Below, piece by piece: positions 28,862-41,500 of a stretch of 64,000 nucleotides of DNA (position 1 is the stretch's first letter; each line of letters begins with the position of its first letter). Where the stretch lies: positions 1,494,001 to 1,558,000 of the forward strand of contig JAWDGP010004927.1 in assembly GCA_033675545.1 (NCBI GenBank), given 5' to 3'. This stretch comes from Elysia crispata (Eukaryota; Mollusca; Gastropoda; Plakobranchidae). The notes under the pieces were generated by a model that worked only from the letters and a program-made list of their open reading frames with translations, searched no databases and was not told the DNA's origin. The position numbers were made by a program, and so were the translations under genes.

Positions 28862-30303
28862 TCAAAATTGCGTTATTGTTATTATCACCCCCCTCCCATT
28901 TTTGAAAGCATGCAAGATAGTAATTTCAAGCAGCATGTCTTTATACAATAGTTTAGGGATTTCCGAGGTAAGTTTGAAATTCTGCTCAAATTCCCTCAGA
29001 TCCTCATCCAATCTGACTTTTCGCCAGACTTCATTACACTCAGCTAAAACTACACTAACTGATCAAGTGGCCTGTATCCGGTCACAGGTAGACTGATGTA
29101 AAAATGAACAATATAAAACAAAATACCGTAAAAAAAGGAAAGCAGTGATAAAAACAAAAACAAGAACATCACCCACCCACCAAAGAAAAAAAAAATAAAA
29201 TAAAACATTTACAGCCGATGCATATGGAATGGTTGGCAATTTTATAATGTAAGGTATAACATCTCAATTGATGAGCCCCTCATTTCAGCTATATAATAAT
29301 TCATAACGCTTCAAACTCTAAACAAATCTTGAACTTTCTTAAACGTGAACGCTTGCTTATAGAAAACGATCATTAAGTATATCCACAAACACAATCGACG
29401 ATATAGTAGATGAGAATCGCTTCTCATTGAAGCATATAGTTAGCCCCATTCTCAATAGATCCAATAAATCTAAATATATATATATTTAGAGGTGAACGCT
29501 TTTATGCAAAGGTAGTTCTAGATTAGATTCCTAGTTTTCACATATGTAACAAAGGGAGGTGGAGGTGGAGTTAAACGATCGAATTTTTGTTTAGCTGAAA
29601 TAGGTCAGCCAATTTTTTTTTTAAATCCAACATAGGCTTCGATTCCCACATAAAACGCTACATATGTGCTCTAAAAGGGATCGCATGTAGACGAGTCTCG
29701 GTCTCATTATTTGGTCTTCAGGGCCTAAAGGTCGACGTTGATAATAATTAACAGAGATGTTCTTTCCTCGCGTTCAGTTGCTTAGCAACAACATATCATT
29801 CCTGATTAGACCACTGAAAAACAAAAAACAAACAAAAGGCAAAAAACAAAACAAAAACAAAGCAAAACAAAACGACAATAGCAACAAAAGACAAGAACAA
29901 ACAAACTGCAAATTGATTCTGAATGATGATTATCATCTGCGAGAAGAAGGCTTCACATGTCTTTAGAATGTTTTATTAGAGAATATTTAATATTTTACAT
30001 AATCTGTGCAGTTCAAAATGTTTAATCTTACATACTTATGTACTAATGAGCTGAGGTTTTAATGCAAGGGAGTTGCAAAATATAAGAAATAAGCATCCTG
30101 AAAAAGTCTGCAACAACGAAAACAATTAATTCCACAAATCGTGAGGGGAAAAGTACAAACCAAATCTAAACTGGCAAGGAAATCCGGAAGAACTAGTGAA
30201 ATCGAAACAACTAACCTGAGTCCCACAATGCCTTGTCAAAATTCTTCAAAACATTGAGTCGAGGAGTGAAAATCGTGTCGCCACAAACTACTGTGGTGTT
30301 CAT
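28862..30303 (-). CDS. Small unrecognised protein, two exons
   Basis: Exon 1 is 30303-30216: ATG, 29 codons beginning MNTTVVCGDTIFTPR and ending FDKALWDS, then G|GTTAGT. Exon 2 starts at 29043 after TAGTGTAGTTTTAG and reads AECNEVWRKVRLDEDLREF, with TSEIPKLLYKDMLLEI further on. It stays open to a TGA at 28862-28864, giving about 89 residues if this is the last exon. The phase (1 then 2 bases) fits. The central part is charged and looks like an amphipathic helix; there is no signal peptide or membrane segment. I do not recognise the family. The C-terminal 13 residues may be intron read-through, since a possible donor GG|GTGATA occurs before the stop, so more exons could follow. Exon 1 has the same phase as ACP7-like exon 2, so it could also be an alternative first exon of that gene, though without a signal peptide. 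The gene starts 1.2 kb from the E2F start in divergent orientation. Confidence 0.5.
29044..30215 (-). other. Intron of the small unrecognised gene
   Basis: AT-rich, with an AAAAC/AAAC low-complexity stretch at 29817-29905 and an AGGTGGAGGTGGAG patch near 29556. No exon recognised. Confidence 0.45.
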
Positions 30304-31503
30304 TTTTGTTGTCTTCAAATCATCAAAATTTAGCAACGACTTATTTAACTAGATCTAGCTGGAATTGATTTAGAAAACTGGATTAGATAGCTTGTTTGCG
30401 TCAAGTTTTAAAGCTTAAGAAGATTTCCCAATGTCGCAGTCATAATGGTCTGAGGCATCACATCCCCGGCATTCCCGATTTCTCCGCAGTTTAACAGGCT
30501 CTGTAGTTCGAGAAATCAATACACTGTAAGACAAGTTTCACTTCCGTATTCAATCAGAATTCTGAACATATAACTAGGTTGGACATAAATTCTGACCTGT
30601 AAAACCAGATCTTTATGTAGAACAACGAAATCTTTTTGACTCTCAGATTGTGAACCTTCATTTGACTTTGATTAAATTCCGAATTATCTAGACTCTAGAC
30701 TCTAGATCTAGATCTAGATTCTATAATCTACATCTATGGAGGATCTATATAGATCTCTTCTTGATCTAGACTCTCTAGATCTAGATTACATCTCTAGATC
30801 TATTCTAGATTAAAATGCCCTGTTGACAGTATGAAACTAATTATACAAATTAAATCTTATTTCTAATATAGATCTAGAAACTCTTGAACAGTTTATTTTT
30901 TATTGTTGTAATATCAAATTTTTGGCAAATTTGCAGATCTGCCCAACGCACTTTAGGCTTCACAATTGAATGCTTCTCTGCAAATTCAAAACTTGTAGAT
31001 TATGGGATTTGAGACACCATATAAATGCTTACACCCTTTGCATCGAATAAAACCTTCATATTCATTTTCAGATATCAAATTCATTTTAAAAAATTACAAT
31101 TTTAAAGCTGCAATTGAGTTGGGCGGATAATTGCAAGAGATGAATACTACCAAATTTTTTACTAGATCTAGATCTATTTGGAAGCTAAGGTATAGGCTAA
31201 TGTTTGACTTTCTTTGAGTTGAATTTGGAACTTAACTGATTGCATCCAGATTTTTTTGGGTAGCCTGTCAGAATTATAGAAAACTCACATTTTGCATTTA
31301 CTCTCACAACGTTAGTATGTACAACTGTAGAGAACAGCCGGTCAGGCTATGATTATGGGAATGGATGCAATCAGTTAATAAAATACATGACTCATGTCAA
31401 AAATATAGAAGTAAGAATTAAGATCTACATCTAGTTTTCAAAATCTTGCTGAGTGCAACCAACAGATAGTCTCTGAGTGATCTTCCTTTTTTAAAGGTAC
31501 AGT
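30304..31503. promoter_or_regulatory. Divergent intergenic region between the small gene and E2F
   Basis: 1.2 kb separates the two divergent start codons and is a candidate shared promoter region. It holds dense AGATCT/TCTAGA clusters (30345-30360, 30688-30880, 31160-31180). A pyrimidine tract and TTTTTTAAAG at 31485-31497, just before the E2F ATG, could be a 3' splice site for a 5' UTR exon. No TATA box can be assigned. Confidence 0.4.
30688..30880. repeat. AGATCT/TCTAGA palindrome cluster
   Basis: At least eight overlapping copies of TCTAGATCTAGA-like sequence within about 190 bp. Each unit is a perfect palindrome built from BglII- and XbaI-like hexamers. Confidence 0.85.
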
Positions 31504-34500
31504 ATGCAGTCCCAAATCCGGAGTTTGGAGATAGTCAAAGTTGCCAAGAATCTATCAGACATCAGTGAGCGTGAAAGTGGGATTAGCTGCAGCAGGCACG
31601 AAAAGAGTCTTGGTCTGCTAACATCAAAATTTGTGTCCTTACTTCAAGAAGCAAAAGATGGTGTTTTAGATTTAAAAGTGGTAAGTCAAACTTTTTTTGG
31701 TTTCAAGTGCTTTTCATCTATTTTATAAATATTACTTTTACTGTATATATTAGACAATCAGTTGATCACAGGTATTCTTGGCTTTAATTTGTGTATATTT
31801 TTTATTCTTGGTTTCACTGGAATCTTCCTTCTTTAAATTTGAATTGAGACATCTAGAGTCTAGTTGAATACTAGACTCTAGTAAAAGGTGACAAGCAATT
31901 CTAACACTATCTTTTTTATTTTTGAATCTTGCAAAAAAGTGCATTCAATTTAATTTCAGTATAAATAATACACTGTGATTAAATGTTTTCTATCAAGAAC
32001 ACTGGACCTGCACTTTTTGTTTTCCAAATGGGTAGAAAGACTGCCACCACTGACCAGGCAAATTATCACATGAAATTTTGAGACCAGTTTGCAGAGAATC
32101 GTATAGAACTATACGGTCAGCTGGTTGAGTATTGAAATATATGGAACTATATATATGGCCAACTGGTAGAATATATTGATATTATTTTATGCAACTCTAC
32201 GGTCAGCAGCCAGAATATTTTATGAAGATTTTCATCCAATGATATCAATTTTATGTAATATTATGGTAGACTGGATATCCAGGACATTGAGAAGGAGAAG
32301 AAAACAGGTTTCTTGTGTCATGGATAGTTAAAATAGACTCTAATGAAGTTAGTTTGAAATAAAAAAAATCATTGTCCATTGTTAGATGGTCAGGATCATA
32401 TAATGCTCATCTATTAGATAACCGAATGATTAGGGAAAAGTTCAGAGAAAATATTGCTAGAATTGTAGTCATTAGATCTACATATGGTCAGCTAGTAGAA
32501 TATATTGCATGATCAGCCAACAGAAAATAAGATAATTAATTTTTTTCAGTCAGTTGGTAGAATACCATGTTGACATAGGTGCTGCTGCCACTATATGGTC
32601 AGCAGGCAGATGCTGGAGAAGAACTATGAAGCGACTGGCAGGCCAGTTAAGTGAAGTAAAGGAATTGACAAATGGATAAAAAAATACAGTAACTTTAATC
32701 ACATATTGTTGTTATTACCAATAAAAATAAAAACAAACTGTTTTTATTTGTAAGCATTGATTAAAAAAAATATTGGCCAACTAATGCAATCCTCTATAGG
32801 TAACTAAAGTGTAATAGAATGTTCGAATTTAACATTGGTAGTGCAAATTTAGCCTAAATCTTTTATCTAGATAGATTCTAGACTTTCTAGATTAGCTGCA
32901 AGGCATTAATACATCTAGGCATTCTAGATTTTGTTAAAAGTGTATCAAGCTCTAGAACTAGTGTTTCTTTGCCTAGAATCTAGACAGTCGATAAAATATA
33001 GACTAAAGGTCCAGATTACCTTCAGTTATTCCAATTACTAGACTTCTCAAAGATTTCTAAAGATCAAAATTTTCTTCCGTAGTAATTTTTACGGTCTATT
33101 TAAATAAAAAATCTAAGATCAGACCACTGTACAAAAACTGATCGAGATTTTAGATTTTTTATTTAAATACATTGTATTGCTAGAGAAGAAAATAATTTAT
33201 CTTTAGAAATCTTTCTACCATCATTTAGGCTGACTGTCTGAACTTCTTTTTATAACCTTGCATCTCAGATTTGGATGTTGATGAGACAAATAATAACTTG
33301 CTCTAATGGTATGCTTAAATGAGCAATGTGACACTTTCGCTTTGGTTTTCTGCTGATACACTTGTATAAAATCAAAACTATGTCAGATTGTGTTTTTTTT
33401 TTTTTTAATCATTCTTAAGGATAAGGCAGATCCCAAAATCTTCAAACTGATATTTGACCATATTTTTAACCTTTAATAGATTTGAAGTTTTTTTCAAGAG
33501 TTTAAAGTTGTGGCACTCAAAGGCAACATGGCTATTGTAAGTGTTAGGCACATGTGTGTTGAAAATTTGTTCAGTCCTATACATATCTTTGAAAAAAAAA
33601 ATGCTCTGTACTCTTAAGAAAAAAAAATTTCTATGTGCCATATAGTATTGCTTTTCATAAAGTACAAGAATTGCTGCATCAAGAGGCATTCATGACAATG
33701 AATATATAGATCTGGATTTTCCAAAATTAAAAACTATATGAAGTACAGTGTTCAACGTAACAAGATGTGATTGGACCAGGAAGTCAGAGATATCCTCAAG
33801 TTGTAGATATCCATGCCTGAAGTATGTTCTGCTACAAGATGGAACACACTGATTGTAGGATGGCACTAGATCCCTTTCAAAATATGAGATAGTGAGAGAA
33901 AATTTTTAGAGTTCTGAAGGCTGTTCACTCAATAAGGCAGTTAAGCTACTTGTGAAATTGTCATAGCTACAGCAGCTGAAAGCCAGAATTCCCCAGACTT
34001 CATTTATGAAACAATGGTCTCACCAATTTATTGCTACAACGTCATGATTTCTCTGCCAAGTTTTATCAACATATTCATTAGTATCACATGTCTGGATTAA
34101 AAAAAAACAACTTTTAAAGCAAAACCTACTGCGATGGTGGCTCATATGAATTTTATTTTTTCAATTATCTGTGTTCAAACAGTGCAACAGGTATTTATAT
34201 TTCATTTTAAGGCTTTTATTTATTCGTGTAAAAATAGATGTTAGTTTTGTTCTGAAAACCTGGTTCCTTTATGGTTGTCAGATTACAATAATATCATGAC
34301 CATATTTAGCGAGAGAGAGAGAGAGATTCTTTTTTTTTTTTACTTCCTCACTGACACTGTTACATGTATCAGTACATGTTATCATGGTTTTTGCCGATAT
34401 TGACAACATAATATTTATGTACGCTATACAATAGCGAGTATAGGGTCAACGTCCTTCAACATTACCTTGTGTTTAAACCTTTTGAAATGTGATTTCACAG

Positions 34501-36889
34501 AGGATTGACTATCAGTAGACAAAATTATAAACAAGAAAGTCTCCTGCACAATTCTAATTTTTCCCCCTTAAACGAGGTTTTGAAAGAGCCCCAGAGAATT
34601 ATAAGTTGCTCACTGCAGACGTTGCGTATAGGTCTATAAGTTTTTCTCTTGTTTTTTTTTTTTTAACTTGTGAAATATATTCTTCACCCAATTTTTGCCA
34701 ATAAAAAAGCAAAGATAAGAATAACAGGAGAAAAAAATTGTGTGCGATCACTAGAGTGAAATATAATTTAACATCATTTCTCTTTTTCCCACCCTCATGC
34801 TGGCTTCCTTGGTCTTTCTGACTAATCTTTAATTTTTTTTCTCATTTCTTTGTGGGAAAAAAAATAATCAAATCTTGGTAGAATAACACATGGTTAAGTG
34901 TGTTTTAGGTTCAGTTTTATTGAAAGGACAAAATGTCCAAAGTTCATTTAGCGTTATAGGGCCTTTTTATCGTGTCGGAAACTTTTTCAACGACAATAGA
35001 CTGATATTGATGGTTTTATATGTAGAACGCACGCACACACACGGTTTTAGAACGTCTGGACTTGCCATGGTTTCAAGAAGTCATTCTAGTGAGTTATGTG
35101 GGTCTCACAATAGCAGCCATTATGTGCGTGGTCAGCACTCAGGATCGCTAGGATCAGCACAAAAACCTCCCACGCCGCCTACCATTCAAGGCTTCCCTAG
35201 GAACAGCTGTCACTAGTCGGCCTCGGCATGTGACGTCACAGCTCATGAAGGCTGTAGCACAGAGTCTACCACCTTCCGCAGCCCGGACTCGCTCAACACT
35301 CAAGACCTTGTCCGTCTCTATTTGGTCAGCGACTGACCCTTGCCCACCGCTCGCTCGCATCCGGTCGCATCTCGAACTAGCAGCTCTTTAGGGTTGTGTA
35401 ATGGCTGTAGCTTTAGACTCGCGTGAATGGGTCCGTTTGTTATCTGATCTGGGGGGGGGGGAGGTAGGTCGGCCGATCTGGGAGATTGATGTAAGATGTT
35501 TCATGGTCCTAGAATTTGTTGCTTGCTTTGGAGATAGAGATAGAGATGGGGATTAAAAAAAAAAAAGAGGGGGGGGCAGGTCGGCCGATCTGGGGGGGGG
35601 GGGGGGGGAGGTCGGCCAATCTGGGAGTTTGATGTAAGATGTTTCATGGTCCTAGAATTTGTTGCTTGCTTTGGAGATAGAGATAGAGATGGGGATTTAA
35701 AAAAAAAAAAAAAAAGGGCGGGGGGTGAAGGAGTTCAAACTGATGATTCATGGAATCAGTAGGTTTAGTAAATATTTAAAGTTGCAGATTGTCCAAGCTG
35801 TTCAAATGTATTTTCATAACTACATACACACTTAATATCTGTTTTAAGTTTTACTTTTTTTTTAAATGCTGAGCTGCATAACCATTACGAGAGGGGACGA
35901 GACGATTCCTCGTATTCCGTAAAGTAGATGTTAGCGGTATACTAACTTTAACCCTCATATCTATCTATCCGCTCTGCCGTGCAGTAGATGTTAGCGGTAT
36001 ACTAACTTTAATCCTCATATATCTATCTATCTATCCGCTCTGCCGTGCAGTAGGTGTTAGCGGTATACTAACTTTAACCCTCATATATCTATCTATCTAT
36101 CCGCTCTGCCGTGCAGTAGGTGTTAGCGGTATACTAACTTTAATCCTCATATATCTATCTATCTATCCGCTCTGCCGTACACTAGATGTTAGCGGTATAC
36201 TAACTTTAACCCTCATATATCTATCTATCTATCCGCTCTGCCGTGCAGTAGGTGTTAGCGGTATACTAACTTTAACCCTCATATATCTATCTATCCGCTC
36301 TGCCGTGCAGTAGGTGTTAGCGGTATACTAACTTTAACCCTCATATATCTATCTATCCGCTCTGCCGTGCAGTAGGTGTTAGCGGTATACTAACTTAAAG
36401 CCTCATATATCTATCTATCCGCTCTGTCGTGCAGTAGGTGTTAGCGGTATACTAACTTTAACCCTCATATATGTATCTATCTATCCGCTCTGTCGTGCAG
36501 TAGGTGTTAGCGGTATACTAACTTTAACCCTCATATATCTATCTATCTATCCGCTCTGCCGTGCAGTAGGTGTTAGCGGTATACTAACTTTAACCCTCAT
36601 ATATCTATCTATCTATCCGCTCTGCCGTGCAGTAGGTGTTAGCGGTATACTAACTTTAACCCTCATATATCTATCTATCCGCTCTGCCGTGCAGTAGGTG
36701 TTAGCGGTATACTAACTTTAACCCTCATATATCTATCTATCTATCCGCTCTGCCGTGCAGTAGGTGTTAGCGGTATACTAACTTTAACCCTCATATATCT
36801 ATCTATCCGCTCTGCTTTAACTTTCATAAAGATAGCTCCGGCATAATATCCATGCAGCAAGCACGGTCTTTCGTGAGTGGCTCTCACAA

Positions 36890-36979
<90 letters not shown>

Positions 36980-38485
36980 GCACACACACACACACACACT
37001 TAGCGTTATCTATCTCTTCCTTCTTTGACCTTTTCTTTTTATAATTCCGTATTCTTCACCACCACCGCCGCCACCACTACCACTGAATTCGCTCAAAGCT
37101 TAGTCAAGGAATGTGATCGACTAGTAATCTAACAAACCCAGACCCTCTCATGGTGCACTGGGTTTGTAAAATTTAAATTCATTCAATCCACCCCACATAG
37201 AAAATGTATCTTCAATGTATGTGTATGGGTAGTCTGGGTCGAACCATGAGAACGTTTGAAAAGACTTCAAATGGTTTTAGCACATTCTCACTGACACAGG
37301 CGAATCAACAGATTAAATTAATACATATATCTGCTTTTTTAAATCGCTTCAGTAGAACGGTTTGGTCGTGAATGAATCCGAATCCGAAGGAGGAGAATAA
37401 TGACCCAGTTCCGCTGTGGAGTGATAGTGTATCCCAAGCTGCAGCGCTAGTAGTCAGCCATCACCCCTCCCCCTCCCCCGCCTCTCGCCCATTCTCTTCA
37501 CGGAGGAGAATGACATTTTTTTTTTTGCCCTGCTAACCATTGTTAAATGATGTCCCCTCTAAATGGTGAGGGCGTGAAGAGACTTGGGCCGACTACAATA
37601 GTGAGACGGATCAGGTTTCCGTCCCTTCACTTTTGTCCCGGTTGGTAATGTTCACTAAGAAGGTCTTATCTGATTCCGTGTCTGAACATTGTTACATGAA
37701 TGTTACATTCTATTCAGGATACGTTGGACCCGTATTTCTATAAATTCCTCATGTACTCCCAATCTAGTACAATATCTATCCTAAGAAGTGAGGTATAAAT
37801 CCAGTCCACAAAATGACATCGGATATTTGACACGCCCCTTTCTTCAGCATACTTTTTCTTCTTTATTGTCACTCATTATCCATAGTTTACCTCCACGTGT
37901 TTCTCAGCTTAGACCATGTCGCACGTGCACAATTCCACCAAAACTGTAGTCAGTGGCATTGTTTGGATTTACGGCTGAGGTAGGCAAACCAGGATAAATC
38001 AGAGGGGCGAGGGGTTGTAGGCTAAAGATTTAATGCATCATTTTAGTAATAGGATTCCAAACTAGTTTCATATTGTATAGGAATGTGACTAAGGATTTTC
38101 TAATTCTCTTGACATAAATGTAATGTCTTTTGAATGGCGAATGTTGCAGTTTGCAATGAAGAGAAGCGCACAAGGAAGTATATCAAGCAGGCTTGGATAT
38201 GCTGCTGTTATTTGTTAATTAAAAGTAGGCATTTTAATATTTTATAGTTAAGGTTAGTTGCCGCTGCATATATTATAGCAAAAGATCATATTAACTATTG
38301 CAGTGGCACTCTCCCTTTGTCGAGCTTGTTTTCAAGGGAACCATAACAAGAGTCAGTCAGAAGGGCACGTGTGCTTATTTAATGAGGAAATTATACTCTC
38401 TGAGAAGGATGCTTTTCACAATGTCAACCAAATTGTGGGATGGGGGTGCAAGGATATGCTAACCGACAGGCACACACACTCTCTC

Positions 38486-38557
<72 letters not shown>

Positions 38558-41500
38558 TCTCTCAACTCTTTTTCTCTCTCTCTCTTAACCTTGACCACCA
38601 TTCAGGCCACTGTTTGCAAGGCACCAGTTGGCAAAGAAAAAAAAAATCAAAATGCAGTTTGACAAAATGCAGTCCTCCTAAAAATCCTTGCTTTATAAAA
38701 TATTGTACTAATATTAAATAGCAGAAAGAACTGACATTGTTTCCATCTTTTCTATAAATTCAAGATGCTTTTCTTAAGCACACTCTTCTGATCTGCTGCT
38801 CTTGACTGTCTCTCCCTCTCTCCCCAGGCTGCGGAGCATTTAGCTGTGCGTCAGAAGCGCAGAATCTATGACATCACTAATGTCCTGGAGGGCATTGGTC
38901 TCATTGAGAAGAAATCCAAAAACAGCATTCAGTGGAAGTAAGTGGAGCACATAACAATTCACAATAGACTTGAAAATGACAACCAGTTGTGCCTTAAGTG
39001 TTGATTTACAGGATATTAACATAAACACTGCACTATAACAGTAAGGAACACAATGACATTTTACGTATACTTTTTCTTTTTTAGAGTTCTTTCCCTTCTT
39101 GTTCTTTCCTTTGGTACATAGCACAGTGAGGTATATATTTAAAAATTCTGATTTTGTTAAGTTGAGATAAATGTTTGAGGAATATGATTTAGAAATAAGA
39201 CTAGTTAAAAGAGTGAAGAAATCATTTTTCTCTGGACTTGACCTCCTTGAACATTGATGCTGGTTTTAACTTCAGTGATCATGATGCTAATGTTGGGCCT
39301 ACTATCTCCTCTGTCATCTCTGATGACTTGTAAAACAAATCTTTTGTGTGTGTGTAGGGGATCAGGTCCAGGCAGCAACTCACGAGACATCTCGGAACGT
39401 CTCTCCGGGCTGAAAGATGACCTTGCCGAGCTGCGGCAGCAAGAGCAGGAGCTGGACAAACACAAGCAGTGGGTGCAGCAGAGCATCAAGAATGTCACAG
39501 ATGAGGTCACCAACACCAGGTCTGGAGCATAATGAGTTTCCTTTTTCCGTATTGTCTTTTCACATCGATTTTATTTTGTTATTACCACAACTACTAGCCA
39601 AATTGTAGGAAAGAAAGTATAAAATTTTGTCCTTATTATTTTTACTAACAGTATAGCATGAGAAAATTTGTTTCTTTTAATATTAAAAATATCAGAGAGA
39701 TTTTGAACTTGAGAATTCGGGAATGCATTCATCTTTGTATATCAGCTGCAGCATTCTTCGAGACAAGGAGTCATTGTTGTTTTCAAGACGAAGCGTTCTA
39801 TTTTAAGTGAAATTGTTTCCTGAGTATACCTGCAACAAAAAAGTTACCTGTTGAATTTACTTTGGGGAATTGTTTTCCCCTGCTGTTCTCTTTGTGAGAC
39901 TGGAAGGCTTACTACATCATGAGTGGGGATTAGGGAGTTATTCATTTTCGGCACCACAAAAGTCTGTACATGTAACTTTCATAATGTTTGAATGAACTTT
40001 TTTTGAAGTTTTGCCTTTAAATCATGGCTATTGGTATCAAACTTACAATAAGACTTTTGTCTCATTTTTTTATTTCAGACTGGCTTTTGTGACTCATGAA
40101 GATATTTGTCACTGTTTCCATGGTGATACACTCCTAGCTGTGCAGGCTCCATCAGGTACCCAGTTGGAGGTGCCCATACCAGAGAATGTAAGTTTACTGA
40201 TGTCTTCAAGCTTCCTTTCATTCTTACCATGTCTTTTTTTTAGTTGAAGAAAATCAACATTTGCTTCATCTGTAATGTCTGAAAGATTTCATGTTATGCT
40301 GTTTTGAGAATTCAAAATAATTTGATGCTGCATCAACTAACCATCTTGAAACTCACTTTGTTAATGATAAAATGGAAGCTCCTTAGATTGGAGCAAGTTT
40401 CATAATAAAACTTACAATATAAAAAAAACTGCTATTATTTTGACATTTTTGTTATGATCAAAATAAGAATGGCCCATATGTATCCCCACACAAAGGGACA
40501 AAATCACTTTATAAATGGAGAATTTCAATCAGTCATGTTGATCATTTTATTTATTTTAATCAGGGCCCAGGCTTCAAAAGACTTTACCAGATCCATCTGA
40601 AAAGCCAAGCAGGGCCCATCAATGTCCTCCTGGTCAACAAAGATACAGAGGACTCGGAGCCTGTAGTGGTGCAGGTGCCCCCTCCGACCCAGCCTCCATC
40701 ATCTGCCGAAGAAGGCGCCAGTGGTGGAGCATTGGAGGAAACCTCTCAGAACCAGGACCCATCCCCTCACTCGAGGCAGTCTGAGAAAGCAGCTGCTGCG
40801 TCTCTCGGAACATCCAGGGGAAAGGTCAGTGAGACTCTGGGTCAGTTGCTAGATTGAGCCCAGAGTCTCAGGAGTTAAGCAGTTGATTTTTTTTCTGCAG
40901 TAGATAATTGATCTAAATACCAATAAAAGATCTTGATTTCTGTTTAAACCCAATCACATGACATGACGGTACTAGCAAGTCTGAGGATTTGATTTAGGGA
41001 GGGGAGATCGCCCTTAAGAAAAATGTCAATATACTCTCTGTGGTGTAAAATGTTATATAACCTGTGTTTCTGTTTCATCCCATGTTCTAGCGCTCCCCTG
41101 TCAAGTCTCCGTTAAAACAGACCCAAACAGCTACTATTATCGAACCGCCATCAAGAATGGTCACACGATCGTCACCACGGAAATCTTCAGATGCCATGCT
41201 CAGCCAGCGTGAGTTCTTACTTCGGATTTTAGAATCTGATTTACATTCCGCTTATAGAAATTTTTAACGAATTATGCGTTGTATGGGCCTAATGCAAATA
41301 CTTGCACTGGTTAAGACAGCTTCAAGTTTGTTGAGTGGAGACAAATAACTGGTTACCTTTGTGTGAATTGTGATTTAAATTAGGAGAAATTTTTTTTTGT
41401 TTTCAGCTTCCACTTCCCAATCTAGCACGAATCCTCAGACCCCAACAGACAACAGCATGGACATCTTCAGTTCTGATCTGCTCTTTGATTCAAAAAACGA

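Larger units (their letters stand above)
31681..34889 (+). other. E2F intron 1, first part
   Basis: AT-rich. It contains the degenerate GGTCAGCTGGTAGAATAT repeat field (32110-32610), TCTAGA motifs at 32868-33000, and the nested palindrome at 33051-33212. No exon recognised. Confidence 0.7.

Noticed and set aside
28902-29096. Plus-strand frame with an internal GAG|GTAAGT donor
   Set aside because: The opposite strand reads a more protein-like, acceptor-framed exon. The plus-strand donor could still belong to an upstream E2F leader exon, but nothing else supports it.
35929-36816. Possible CRISPR array
   Set aside because: Units are contiguous with no unique spacers, length changes are due to TATC slippage, and the context is a eukaryotic intron.
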